Shown: positions 33,022 through 41,158 of the stretch, piece after piece
Layout of the letters: the number at the start of each line of letters is the position of its first letter
How positions within the stretch are numbered: the first letter of the stretch is position 1
Assembly (NCBI RefSeq): GCF_007197575.1
Contig: NZ_CP041616.1
Coordinates: 62,001-126,000 of the forward strand
Origin: Ornithinimicrobium ciconiae
GTDB lineage: Bacteria; Actinomycetota; Actinomycetes; Actinomycetales; Dermatophilaceae
DNA: 64,000 nucleotides
Direction of reading: 5' to 3'
Program-made: the position numbers and the translations under genes
The notes under the pieces: generated by a model
What the model saw: the letters and a program-made list of their open reading frames with translations, nothing else
Told to the model about the DNA's origin: nothing
The model's database searches: none

Positions 33022-34028
33022 CGCAGCACCGCCCGCCTGATCATCAGGATCAGCACGGGCGCGCCGAGGATGGCCGTCATGATGCCGACCTGCACCTCCG
33101 TCGGCGGCGTCACGATCCGCCCCAGGGTGTCCGTGAGGAGGATCAGGACCGGACCGACCAGAGCACTGCCCAGCAGGATCTTGCGGTAGTCCGGACCCGT
33201 TGCCAGGCGCACGATGTGAGGCACCACCAGGCCAACGAAGGCGATGGGCCCGGCCAGCGCCACGGCACTGGCCGCCAGACCGACCGCCCCGAGGGCGACC
33301 ACCCCGCGGGCGAGCAGGATCCGCTGTCCCAGCGCCCGCTCCAGCTCCTCGCCCAGCGCGGCGGCGTTGAGGACCGGCCCGGACACCAGGACGATGACCA
33401 GGCTGATCAGCAGCAGCGGGAGCACGTCGGTGATGATCCCGGCGTCCCGGCCCGCGACCGAGCCGACCTGCCAGAAGCGGAACTCCTGCAGTGCCCCCTG
33501 GTTGCTCACCAGGACCCCGGCGATGATGCTGGTCACCCCGGCCGTCACCGCCGCGCCGGTCAGGACCATGGTCAGGGACTGGTCGCCCTGGCTCACCGAG
33601 GCGACGGCATAGACCACGACGGCCGTGATGAGACCACCGAGCAGCGCGAGCCACAGATAGCCACCGACACTGGAGATCCCGGCGAACTGCAGCCCCAGCA
33701 CGACGGCCAGCGCTGCCCCTGAGTTGACACCGAGGATGCTCGGGTCGGCCAGCGGGTTGCGGGTCAGCCCCTGCATCGCCGCGCCGGAGAGGGCCACCGC
33801 CGTGCCGACGACCAGCCCGATCAGGCTGCGGTCCAGACGGGAGGCGACGATCCCCTCCTCGAAGGCACCGGTCGGGTCACCACGCAGCACCGGCGCGAGC
33901 GCCTCGAGCGCTGCCACCGGTGAGATGCTCCGCGAGCCGATGGCCAGGGAGAGCGCGAACGCCACCGCCAGCGCGGTGACCCCCAGGAGGATCACCGCAC
34001 CGGCGGGGAGGCGACGGCTCCCAGTCAC
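33018..34028 (-). CDS. FecCD-type siderophore ABC permease
   Basis: 336 residues with about nine to ten membrane helices. The N-terminal RLDRSLIGLVVGTAVALSGAAMQGLTRNPLADPSILGVNSGAAL region and the C-terminal GPIAFVGLVVPHIVRLATGPDYR are diagnostic for the family (VPHxxR coupling helix). A GTG start at 34028 overlaps the end of the binding-protein gene by 4 bp. Works with the second permease and the ATPase. Confidence 0.92.
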   Translation of the reverse strand: MTGSRRLPAGAVILLGVTALAVAFALSLAIGSRSISPVAALEALAPVLRGDPTGAFEEGIVASRLDRSLIGLVVGTAVALSGAAMQGLTRNPLADPSILGVNSGAALAVVLGLQFAGISSVGGYLWLALLGGLITAVVVYAVASVSQGDQSLTMVLTGAAVTAGVTSIIAGVLVSNQGALQEFRFWQVGSVAGRDAGIITDVLPLLLISLVIVLVSGPVLNAAALGEELERALGQRILLARGVVALGAVGLAASAVALAGPIAFVGLVVPHIVRLATGPDYRKILLGSALVGPVLILLTDTLGRIVTPPTEVQVGIMTAILGAPVLILMIRRAVLR

Positions 34029-35227
34029 TGCACCTTCTCTGCCGCCTCGCTGGCCAGGGGGACGAACTCCTCCAGGACCACGGGGATCGTCAGCGGGGTG
34101 GGCGAGGACAGGGCGCTCATGAGCTGCATGTCCGTGAGAGCCACGAAGGAGCCGTTGGCCAGGGCCGGTGTCGATCCGATGAGCGGCTCGTTGACCAGTT
34201 GATCGACCTGGCTCTCGTCCTCGACATAGAAGAAGAGGACGTCGGCATCCAGGGTGTCGGCCTGCTCGGAGGACAGGTTGGCGCTGAACGTGCCCGGGTT
34301 GGCCTCCGTGAGCTCGGTGACCTTGCTGGCGTCGACCATCCCGAACTCGTGCATCAGCTGCGGGCGCAGGTCCGTGGCGGTGTAGACGCCGATGGTGCTG
34401 AGGTCGGTGGCGGTGTACCAGGTCCAGGCCATGGAGGTGCCCGCGAGCTCGGGGTGCTCGGAGCTCACCGTGTCAAGATCGACCTCGAGCTCGGCCAGCA
34501 CTGCATCGGCCTCGGCGTCTCGGCCGATGGCCTGACCCACCATCTCGACCGAGTCGCGCCACGGGGTGCCCCACGCGGTCTCCGGGAAGGCGACGACCGG
34601 TGCGATCTTGGACAGCGCGTCATACTCCTCCTGCGTCATGCCGGAGTTGGTGCCGATGATCAAATCGGGGGCGAGCTGGGCGATCTCGTCGGTGGGGATG
34701 CCGTCAGCGTCGTCATAGCGGGTGACCTCGCCCGGGTCGCTGCCGAGTTCGGTGACGGCGGCGTCAAACCAGTCCGTGGACCCGGCGTCGTTGCCGCCCC
34801 AGGAGATCCTGACGGAGCCGACCGGCACCTCGCCGAGCGCGACGACCGTGTCCTGGTCCGACCAGCCGACGGTGGCGACGCGCTGGGGGTCCGACTCGAT
34901 GGTCGTCTCGCCGAAGGCGTGCTCAATGGTCACCGGGAACTGTGCCGCCCCGGTCTCGCCTGCCGCGTCCGCGCTGTCCTCAGCGGAGTCGCCCGAGCCG
35001 GCACTCGTGCTGTCGGTGTCACTCGTGCCTCCAGTCTCGTCCGTCGGGCCGGCGTTGTCCGTGGTGGCGGTGTCGTCCGTCGGGCCAGTGGAGCAGCCCG
35101 CGACCAGCACGAGCCCAAGGGTGCACACCCCCAGCAGTGCACGGGTGCGGCGAGGGACGGTGAGCTGTGGGGCTGGGGCTGTGGCTGCGGCGCTGCGCGG
35201 CTGCGGCGCGGACATCGGTGACGGCAC
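34025..35227 (-). CDS. Iron-siderophore substrate-binding lipoprotein
   Basis: 400 residues. A signal peptide ends in the lipobox LVAGC (Cys near residue 45), so the mature protein is lipid-anchored. A Thr/Asp/Ser-rich linker (about 46-95) precedes the periplasmic-binding-protein fold: PQRVATVGWSDQDTVVALGEVPVG, APDLIIGTNSGMTQEEYDALSKIAPVVAF and a C-terminal LDADVLFFY. This is the FhuD/FepB-like class. It is the first gene of the operon and lies behind a DtxR/IdeR-type box. GTG 35227 has AGGGAG upstream; ATG 35215 is the alternative. Confidence 0.92.
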   Translation of the reverse strand: MPSPMSAPQPRSAAATAPAPQLTVPRRTRALLGVCTLGLVLVAGCSTGPTDDTATTDNAGPTDETGGTSDTDSTSAGSGDSAEDSADAAGETGAAQFPVTIEHAFGETTIESDPQRVATVGWSDQDTVVALGEVPVGSVRISWGGNDAGSTDWFDAAVTELGSDPGEVTRYDDADGIPTDEIAQLAPDLIIGTNSGMTQEEYDALSKIAPVVAFPETAWGTPWRDSVEMVGQAIGRDAEADAVLAELEVDLDTVSSEHPELAGTSMAWTWYTATDLSTIGVYTATDLRPQLMHEFGMVDASKVTELTEANPGTFSANLSSEQADTLDADVLFFYVEDESQVDQLVNEPLIGSTPALANGSFVALTDMQLMSALSSPTPLTIPVVLEEFVPLASEAAEKVQ

Positions 35228-35264
35228 GGGGTGGTTCTCCCTCGGCGTGACAGTAGGACGAAGT

Positions 35265-35283
35265 TAGGTTAGGGCAACCTTCC
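35265..35283 (-). promoter_or_regulatory. IdeR/DtxR-type iron box
   Basis: TTAGGTTAGGGCAACCTTC agrees with the DtxR/IdeR consensus TTAGGTTAGSCTAACCTAA at 15 or so of 19 positions. It lies 38 bp before the binding-protein start and, read on the minus strand, covers TAACCT, which sits 18 bp behind TTGTGG and could be the -10. Iron-loaded repressor would shut the uptake operon. Confidence 0.8.
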
Positions 35284-35343
35284 CTCATTCCACAACGCGG
35301 GAGTGTCTTATATGCTGACGCGCAGGTGACCGGGCAGTCGCCG

Positions 35344-35391
35344 ACACAGTGACAGCCAGGCCGGAGCACTCCGACCTGGCTGTCACTGTGT
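35344..35391 (-). terminator. Very strong hairpin after the LysM gene
   Basis: A perfect 17-bp inverted repeat (ACACAGTGACAGCCAGG at 35344-35360, complement at 35375-35391) continues inward as CGGAG/CTCCG, giving some 22 bp of stem. It separates the LysM gene from the iron operon promoter. There is no T-run. A GCGAAC triplet repeat (35392-35409) sits between hairpin and gene. Confidence 0.75.
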
Positions 35392-35439
35392 GCGAACGCG
35401 AACGCGAACGCTGGGGCGTGGCCCCCGGCTCTCAATCGG

Positions 35440-35895
35440 TCACTTGCCCGGGATGGTGAGCTTCTGGCCCGGGAAGATCAGGTCCGGGTTGTCGATCCCG
35501 GACGCCTTGGCGATGTCCATGTAGGACACGCCGTACTTCGCGCCGACCTCACTCAGGGTGTCTCCGGCCTTGACGGTGTAGGTCTGGGAACCGCCTCCGG
35601 CGGGCTGGGCCTTCTCGGCCGGCTTGGCCTTCTCCGCCGGCTTCGACTCCGCCGCAGGCTTGCCCTGCTTGGCCTCGGGCCGCTCCTTGGCGGTCGCCTC
35701 CTCCTTGGCGTCCTGGAGCTGGTCCTGAGCCCGGTCCAGCTTGTCGCCCAGGGACCCCCTGTCGCTCTTCGGCGTGGCGGCCCTGTCAGCCGTGGCGTCA
35801 GCCGTGGTGTCGGCCTTCTTGGCGTCCTTGGTGGTGTTGCTCGCGGCGTCCGCCGCGTCCTCCACCGCGTCCTTGATCTTGTCGAAGATGCCCAT
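35440..35895 (-). CDS. LysM-domain protein
   Basis: 151 residues. The first 45 are helical and acidic/Ala-rich (DKIKDAVEDAADAASNTTKDAKK), the middle is a Lys/Pro/Ala-rich linker with repeated KPAEKA, and the C-terminal 50 are one LysM module (TYTVKAGDTLSEVGAKYGVSYMDIAKASGIDNPDLIFPGQKLTIP). No signal peptide is present, so it resembles the cytoplasmic or BON/LysM-like (YgaU-type) proteins more than secreted peptidoglycan hydrolases. ATG 35895 has GGAGGGG upstream. Confidence 0.85.
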   Translation of the reverse strand: MGIFDKIKDAVEDAADAASNTTKDAKKADTTADATADRAATPKSDRGSLGDKLDRAQDQLQDAKEEATAKERPEAKQGKPAAESKPAEKAKPAEKAQPAGGGSQTYTVKAGDTLSEVGAKYGVSYMDIAKASGIDNPDLIFPGQKLTIPGK

Positions 35896-35930
35896 CGCAC
35901 CCCTCCGATGTGATTGTTACTGCTGGTTAA

Positions 35931-35946
35931 CTGTCGGATCCGACAG
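35931..35946. promoter_or_regulatory. 16-bp palindrome upstream of the LysM gene
   Basis: CTGTCGGATCCGACAG is a perfect palindrome 36 bp before the LysM start codon, adjoined by GTTAAC. It looks like an operator. The rest of the 270-bp gap up to 36165 shows nothing I can name, apart from an A+T-rich patch near 36045-36072 that may hold the promoter of the molybdopterin genes. Confidence 0.45.
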
Positions 35947-36165
35947 TAGGCGCAGGCCGCCACGAGCGCGAACGACAGCAGGACACGTCGGGCTGTGAGG
36001 CGAGTCTCCCACCTTGGCGCCATGGCGCTGACCTGCGGCGATGCCCATTTGGTAAGGATTCGGCAAATTCCTGAGACGGGGATTCGTGCGCCGCGTGACG
36101 TGCCGCGACCAGGCTCCGTCGAGGCGGCTCCTTGCGGGTCCAGACAGACTGCCTAGCATGGGGTG

Positions 36166-36684
36166 ATGAGCAACACCGCTGATCTGCCCCCGACCAGTGT
36201 CCTGGTGATCACTGTGTCAGACCGGGCGGCGAGCGGTTCCCGCGAGGACCGGTCCGGTCCCCGCCTGGTCGAGAGGTTCCGCGAGGCTGGCTACGCGGTG
36301 ACGGGCCCACGGCTGGTGACCGACGGGGTTGAGCCCGTCGGCGACGGCCTGCGCGCGGGCCTTGCCGAGGGCTTCGGCCTGATAGCCACGACGGGGGGCA
36401 CCGGGGTCTCCCCCCGGGACTTCACCCCCGAGGCCACCCGCACCCTGGTGACCCGGGAGCTCGTCGGCGTCGCTGAGTACCTGCGCAGCGAGGGTGCCCA
36501 CCACACCCCCCTGGCCACCCTGTCCCGCGGCGTGGTCGGCGTCGCGGACTCAGACGACCCGGATGTCACCGGGACCCTGCTGGTCAACCTGCCCGGCAGC
36601 CTCACAGGAGTGGAGCAGTCGATGGATGCGTTGTTGCCGCTGCTGCCCCACATCCTGTCTCAGATCATCGGATGGGATCACTGA
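36166..36684 (+). CDS. Molybdopterin biosynthesis protein MogA/MoaB family
   Basis: 172 residues with VLVITVSDRAASGSREDRSGP at the start and the MPT-binding GLIATTGGTGVSPRDFTPEAT motif near residue 75-95, plus a C-terminal VNLPGSLTGVEQSMDALLPLLPHIL. The family adenylylates molybdopterin before metal insertion. ATG 36166 is favoured over GTG 36163. Overlaps moaA (TGATG), so both act in Mo-cofactor synthesis and are co-translated. Confidence 0.9.
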   Translation: MSNTADLPPTSVLVITVSDRAASGSREDRSGPRLVERFREAGYAVTGPRLVTDGVEPVGDGLRAGLAEGFGLIATTGGTGVSPRDFTPEATRTLVTRELVGVAEYLRSEGAHHTPLATLSRGVVGVADSDDPDVTGTLLVNLPGSLTGVEQSMDALLPLLPHILSQIIGWDH

Positions 36685-37661
36685 TGGCACTGCTCGACAC
36701 CTATGGCCGGGCGCACCGGGACCTGCGCATCTCGTTGACCGACCGATGCTCGCTCCGGTGCACCTACTGCATGCCGGAGCAGGGACTTCCCTGGCTGGCG
36801 AAGCCAACCCTGTTGACCACCGAGGAACTCATCCACCTGGCGCGCATCGCCGTGGGCCTGGGCATCGACGAGGTCCGACTGACCGGTGGGGAGCCCCTGC
36901 TGCGGCGCGACCTGGTGGACGTGGTCGCCGGCATCTCGGCCCTGGGCGTCGAGGTGTCCATGACGACCAATGCCCTCGGGCTCGACAAGATGGCGCCCGA
37001 CCTGGTCGCCGCCGGACTCACCAGGGTCAACATCAGTCTCGACACGCTCGACCGCGAGACCTTCAAGACCCTGGCGCGACGGGACCGCCTCGATGACACC
37101 CTCGCCGGCATCGCGGCGGCCGACGCTGCTGGGCTGGCTCCCCTGAAACTCAACACCGTGCTGATGCGTGACATCAACGACCACGAGTCCCCGGCCCTGC
37201 TGGCCTTCGCTCTCGAGCACGGCTACCAGTTGCGCTTTATCGAGCAGATGCCACTCGACGCCGGACACACCTGGCGGCGGGACAACATGGTCACCGGCGA
37301 GGAGGTGCTGGTCCGCCTGCGCAAGCACTACGACCTGACGCCGGCCGAGCAGCGCGGCAGCGCTCCTGCCGAGCGCTTCCTGGTGGACGGCGGCCCCGCC
37401 ACTGTCGGGGTGATCGCCTCGGTCACCGCTCCGTTCTGTGGCGCCTGCGACCGGGTGCGCCTCACCGCCGACGGGCAGGTGCGCAACTGCCTGTTCGCCA
37501 CGACCGAGACGGACCTGCGGACGCCCCTGCGTGAGGGAGCCAGCGATGAGGAGCTGGGCGAGCTCGTCCAGGCCTGCATCACCGCCAAACTGCCCGGCCA
37601 CGGGATCAATGACCCCGGCTTCCTGCAGCCGGCCCGTCCGATGAGTGCCATCGGCGGCTGA
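36684..37661 (+). CDS. moaA: GTP 3',8-cyclase (molybdenum cofactor biosynthesis protein A)
   Basis: 325 residues. A radical-SAM enzyme that starts molybdopterin synthesis from GTP. The SAM-type cluster motif CSLRCTYC lies near residue 22-29, GGEPLLR follows, and the second cluster uses CGACDRVRLTADGQVRNC near residue 255-272. The protein ends in the functional Gly-Gly tail. ATG 36684 overlaps the mogA/moaB stop. Its last 30 bp, including the stop codon, are duplicated 50 bp downstream. Confidence 0.93.
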   Translation: MALLDTYGRAHRDLRISLTDRCSLRCTYCMPEQGLPWLAKPTLLTTEELIHLARIAVGLGIDEVRLTGGEPLLRRDLVDVVAGISALGVEVSMTTNALGLDKMAPDLVAAGLTRVNISLDTLDRETFKTLARRDRLDDTLAGIAAADAAGLAPLKLNTVLMRDINDHESPALLAFALEHGYQLRFIEQMPLDAGHTWRRDNMVTGEEVLVRLRKHYDLTPAEQRGSAPAERFLVDGGPATVGVIASVTAPFCGACDRVRLTADGQVRNCLFATTETDLRTPLREGASDEELGELVQACITAKLPGHGINDPGFLQPARPMSAIGG

Positions 37662-37719
37662 GCCGCACCCGCACCACCCGAGCCCGTCCGATGAGTGCCA
37701 TCGGCGGCTGAGCCGCACC
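37632..37719 (+). repeat. Tandem duplication of the moaA 3' end (period 50 bp)
   Basis: A 38-bp segment (37632-37669, containing the last nine codons and the TGA) is repeated exactly at 37682-37719. ACCACC(C/T)GAGCCCGTC also occurs in both intervals. The second copy lies outside the gene. Confidence 0.9.
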
Positions 37720-37810
37720 ACCTGAGCCCGTCGCGATTGCGCCAGGGCTGGGTCAAGAACACCCCAACAGGACTGCCTAGCGGCACTTCTGGACCCCTGC
37801 GCGCCCTCGC

Positions 37811-37890
37811 ATGTGTAAACGACTTGCAAAGGCTCTATTAATTTTTCGTTAACTTCGCTAGTCTCCTGCGTGAATCACTTGTCCCAGATG
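37811..37890 (+). promoter_or_regulatory. A+T-rich promoter region of the exopolysaccharide genes
   Basis: In an otherwise GC-rich gap (37662-38066), 37811-37870 is strongly A+T-rich: TTGCAA (about 37823), CTATTAATTTTTCGTTAAC and CTAGTCT. Exact -35/-10 boxes cannot be fixed. It is the obvious place for the promoter of the exopolysaccharide operon that starts at 38067. Confidence 0.5.
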
Positions 37891-37910
37891 CATGAGGGAG
37901 TGGGTTACAC

Positions 37911-38048
37911 GTGATCGGAACGACTGGCGTCCCTGCGCCATCACAGGAACACCCCCCATCACGGCACGCTGCGCCGCCCGTGAAACCGGCCAGAGCCCGC
38001 CCGTCGCGACATCGCGGGCGTCGCCGGTCTTGCGGACCGCGGGCATAG
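37911..38048 (+). CDS. Possible 45-residue Pro/Arg-rich peptide upstream of the sugar transferase
   Basis: GTG 37911 lies behind GGGAG and opens 45 codons (VIGTTGVPAPSQEHPPSRH, then Arg-rich RHRGRRRS) ending at TAG 38048, 18 bp before the sugar transferase. It has no homology I know. It may be a leader peptide, or the original N-terminal extension of the transferase after a frameshift, or not a gene. Confidence 0.25.
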   Translation: MIGTTGVPAPSQEHPPSRHAAPPVKPARARPSRHRGRRRSCGPRA

Positions 38049-38066
38049 GAAGCACGGGTCCTGGTC

Positions 38067-38810
38067 ATGTCTTCAGGCTCCGCTGCGGCTCGTGGGGTGC
38101 GCAGTCCCCACCGGAGGGTGCGCCGGCTCAGCTCAGGCGCACAACCGCTCAGCCCCGCGGCGTACCACCCCGACCGGCAGGTGCACATCTCACCCCTGAT
38201 GCTGCCCCGCGCGCCACACCCCTTGGTGGCTTCACGGGCCAAACGCTGCATCGACGTCCTGGGCGCGACCATGCTCCTGGGTCTGCTGCTCGTGCTGCTG
38301 CCCCTGGTGGCCCTCGCGATCAAGATCGACAGTCGGGGCCCGGTCTTTCACGTCCAGCAACGGGTCGGACTCCACGGCAGAACCTTCCGGATGTACAAGC
38401 TGCGCTCGATGACGTGCACCGCAGAGGCGGACGGGCTGGCCCGCTGGACCTTCCCCGGTGACCCGCGGGTCACCCGACTCGGCCGCCTCCTGCGAGCCAG
38501 CCATCTCGACGAGGTCCCCCAGGGGCTCAACATCCTCCGCGGTGAGATGTCCCTGGTCGGACCGCGTCCGGAGCGGCCCGAGCTGGTCGTGGAGCTGATG
38601 CAGCAGTTCGCCCAGTTCGAGCAGCGCCTCGTCGTGCGCCCAGGGCTCACCGGTCAGGCGCAGGTGCGACACTGCTATACTTCGGCGGTCGAGGACTGGC
38701 ACGGCAAGCTCGCCCACGACCTGGACTATGTCCGAGCCGGTTCCTTGCGGGGCGACCTGCCGATCCTCACCAGCACCGTGATGCAGGTGCTGCGCCTCAA
38801 GGGACTATGA
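38067..38810 (+). CDS. Undecaprenyl-phosphate sugar-1-phosphate transferase (initiating glycosyltransferase)
   Basis: 247 residues. After a basic, Ser-rich N-terminus (1-55) comes KRCIDVLGATMLLGLLLVLLPLVALAIKI, the single re-entrant helix of the short WcaJ-C-type polyprenol phosphotransferases, then GPVFHVQQRVGLHGRTFRMYKLRSM, PRVTRLGRLLRASHLDEVPQGLNILRGEMSLVGPRPERPE and PGLTGQAQV: all PF02397 landmarks, with the catalytic Asp-Glu (LDEVPQ) intact. It loads the first sugar phosphate on the lipid carrier. First gene of the exopolysaccharide operon; ATGA overlap with the next gene. Confidence 0.9.
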   Translation: MSSGSAAARGVRSPHRRVRRLSSGAQPLSPAAYHPDRQVHISPLMLPRAPHPLVASRAKRCIDVLGATMLLGLLLVLLPLVALAIKIDSRGPVFHVQQRVGLHGRTFRMYKLRSMTCTAEADGLARWTFPGDPRVTRLGRLLRASHLDEVPQGLNILRGEMSLVGPRPERPELVVELMQQFAQFEQRLVVRPGLTGQAQVRHCYTSAVEDWHGKLAHDLDYVRAGSLRGDLPILTSTVMQVLRLKGL

Positions 38811-39871
38811 CCGTGCCCTCGCGGTTGAGCATCGGGATCCTGGCCAGCACCGGCCTGCACCTCGACTCGTTCTTTGTCCGCATCGCGGATCTGCTGCGCG
38901 CGCACGGACATCTCGTCCACTTCGCGGCCGGCACCCCGATGGAGCACGGACGCTCGCACGTGGTCGAGTCGCTGACCCAGCGGCCCCGGCTGGTCAACCT
39001 GGGCACGGGCGGCGACCTGCGCAGGTGGGCCCAGCACGTGGGGGCCGACGTCGTCCTGGTCAATACCGCCACGGCCGGGTTGCTCGCCCGGCGAGCCTCC
39101 CTCCCGGTCCCGGTCGTCTACTTCGCCCACGGTCTGCACTGGCGTGAGGCCGGCGCACGGCGCACCGCTCACTGGGAGCTGCTCGAACGCTGGGCACTGC
39201 CCGGCACCGCGTCAGCCATCGTCCTCAACGCCGAGGACCACCGATGGTTCCAGCGCTGGGCCCCGGACCTGCCCGTGCACCAGCTGCCGTTCGGAGTCGG
39301 CCTGCCGGTCGATGCCTTTCAGCCGTCGCCGCAGCCAGACACCAACGTGGTGGTGTGGATCGGAGAGCACACCACCCGCAAACGCCCCTGGCTCGCCCTC
39401 GAGGTCGCTGCCGAGCTGCGCCGGCGGGGCAGCCCGATCCAGCTGCGGATGCTGGGGCGCGGCCCACTCACGGCAGAGCTCACCCGCCGCGCCGAGGAGC
39501 TGGGTATCGCCGCCGACGTGCACCTGCCCGGCTTTGTCGCCACTGCACCAGAGTTGCAGAGCGCGCGCCTGCTGCTGCACACGGCAGACTGGGAGGGACT
39601 ACCCAGGGTGATTCTGGAGGCGATGGCGGTGCACCGACCGACAGCGGCGTTCGACGTCAAGGGCGTGCGAGGCCTGCCGTCGGTGCACCTAGCGCCCGAC
39701 CGGGACCTGGGTGCGATGAGCGACATCATTGAGCGCGAGCTTGCCGAACCCACGGCCCCGGACGTCTACCCCGCGCGGGAGGACCTGTCTGACGTGCCCG
39801 TCGTGACGACACTCGAGGCGGTCCTGTCTCAGGCGGTCCGGGGCGATGCGAGAACGGCGCATCGTGCCTGA
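38807..39871 (+). CDS. Glycosyltransferase, GT4-like
   Basis: 354 residues with two Rossmann halves: an N-terminal IGILASTGLHLDSFFVRIADLLRAHGH and GADVVLVNTATAGLLA; a C-terminal nucleotide-sugar half with VVVWIGEHTTRKRP, IQLRMLGRGPL, and the family EGLPRVILEAMA (E-x7-E motif near residue 265). It adds a sugar from an NDP donor to the growing lipid-linked unit; donor and acceptor unknown. Co-translated with the initiating transferase. Confidence 0.85.
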   Translation: MTVPSRLSIGILASTGLHLDSFFVRIADLLRAHGHLVHFAAGTPMEHGRSHVVESLTQRPRLVNLGTGGDLRRWAQHVGADVVLVNTATAGLLARRASLPVPVVYFAHGLHWREAGARRTAHWELLERWALPGTASAIVLNAEDHRWFQRWAPDLPVHQLPFGVGLPVDAFQPSPQPDTNVVVWIGEHTTRKRPWLALEVAAELRRRGSPIQLRMLGRGPLTAELTRRAEELGIAADVHLPGFVATAPELQSARLLLHTADWEGLPRVILEAMAVHRPTAAFDVKGVRGLPSVHLAPDRDLGAMSDIIERELAEPTAPDVYPAREDLSDVPVVTTLEAVLSQAVRGDARTAHRA

Positions 39872-39883
39872 CCGGCAGAGCCC

Positions 39884-41158
39884 GTGACCCAGAAGTTCGC
39901 CCTGGGGGCGTTCCTGCTCTATCTCGTCCTCGGCGAACGCGTGGCCCTGGGGCGGGCTCCTGGCTTTGCTGGGCTGCCGGTGCTCGAGGTGCTCTTCGTC
40001 GGGTCCGCCCTCTGGGCCTGGGTGCGGGCGGGCCGCCCCCGCCCGTCGCTCCCGGGCGGGGTGATCAGCACGGTCGGACCGCTGTTCTTCCTGCTGCTGG
40101 CCCTGCCCCTCCTCGGCGTGCTGCTCGGGACCTACCAGGTGACCACGCTCTACTCCTGGATGTTGGTCCTGGTGCCCGGGGCGGTCCTGGCCCTCACCGC
40201 CACGGTCGGCGCCCGGATCCTCCCGGTCGTGCACCTGGCCATCGTGATCCACGGCACCTACGCACTCGGCCAGGCGCTGCTGCGCCTGGACCTGCTCCCC
40301 CTGTCCATCTGGGGGCCGATGCAGGAGTGGGACGTCGAGTCACAGCGCTCGCTGAGCGAGGCGTATGTCATCTACGGCCGGTCCACCGGCCTGTTCATCA
40401 ACGCCAACACCTTCGCGCTCTGGTCCCTGACCGCCCTCGTGCTCTCCTGCGCCTTCCTGCGCGGCATGCACCGCAGCACCGGCATCGCCTGCGCACTCAT
40501 CGGCATCCTGGGCAGCCAGTCCCGCACCGGGATCCTGTGCCTGGCGGTGCTGGCCGTCATCTGGCTGGTGCGGACGCTGCGCGACTCCCAGGCCCTCTCT
40601 CGCCACGCCCTGACCTCTGCCGTCTTCGTCCTTCCCCTGCTCCTGATCGCGTATGCCACCGGGCTGTTGCAGCGGCTGCTCGGGGGCGGTCTGCTGGGTC
40701 GCCTCTCGAGCGGGATCTCGATCCTGTCCGAGGGGGTCCGGGCAGACAGCAACATGCTCGGCCGGGTCGAGGCCTGGCAGGTCGCTCTGGACTACTCCCC
40801 CACCGACCCCCGGCTGAGCCTGGGCACGCTCGGTCCACCGCAGGTGCAGTTCATCAGTTTCATCGACAACCAGTTCGTCGCCTTCTATCTCCAGGGTGGC
40901 CTGCTGCTGGTGGGCGCATTCGTCGTCGCGCTGCTGTCGCCGGTCTTCCTGCACCGTCGGGGAGTGCGCCCGATCGCGCCCCTCGCCGTCGCGTGCGCCC
41001 TGGTCGCCCTCACCTCGCTGACCCTGACGCCGGTGTATGCCGCACAGGCGACCTGCCTGGTCTGGGTCATCGCGGGGCTGACACTCTCGAGCTCTCAGGC
41101 CCTGCCACGTCCGGTCACCCGGCGCACCCAGGGCCGCACCCTCAGGACCGCACGGTAG
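39884..41158 (+). CDS. O-antigen ligase/Wzy-type polysaccharide polymerase
   Basis: 424 residues with about ten to twelve membrane segments and a large outside loop (about 275-325) with LGRVEAWQVALDYSPTDPRLSLGTLG; the SQSRTGILCLAVLAV segment is typical of the Wzy_C/O-antigen ligase family (PF04932). It should polymerise repeat units outside the membrane. GTG 39884 follows the GT4 gene by 12 bp. Its 3' end overlaps the convergent GT2 gene by 64 bp. Confidence 0.8.
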   Translation: MTQKFALGAFLLYLVLGERVALGRAPGFAGLPVLEVLFVGSALWAWVRAGRPRPSLPGGVISTVGPLFFLLLALPLLGVLLGTYQVTTLYSWMLVLVPGAVLALTATVGARILPVVHLAIVIHGTYALGQALLRLDLLPLSIWGPMQEWDVESQRSLSEAYVIYGRSTGLFINANTFALWSLTALVLSCAFLRGMHRSTGIACALIGILGSQSRTGILCLAVLAVIWLVRTLRDSQALSRHALTSAVFVLPLLLIAYATGLLQRLLGGGLLGRLSSGISILSEGVRADSNMLGRVEAWQVALDYSPTDPRLSLGTLGPPQVQFISFIDNQFVAFYLQGGLLLVGAFVVALLSPVFLHRRGVRPIAPLAVACALVALTSLTLTPVYAAQATCLVWVIAGLTLSSSQALPRPVTRRTQGRTLRTAR

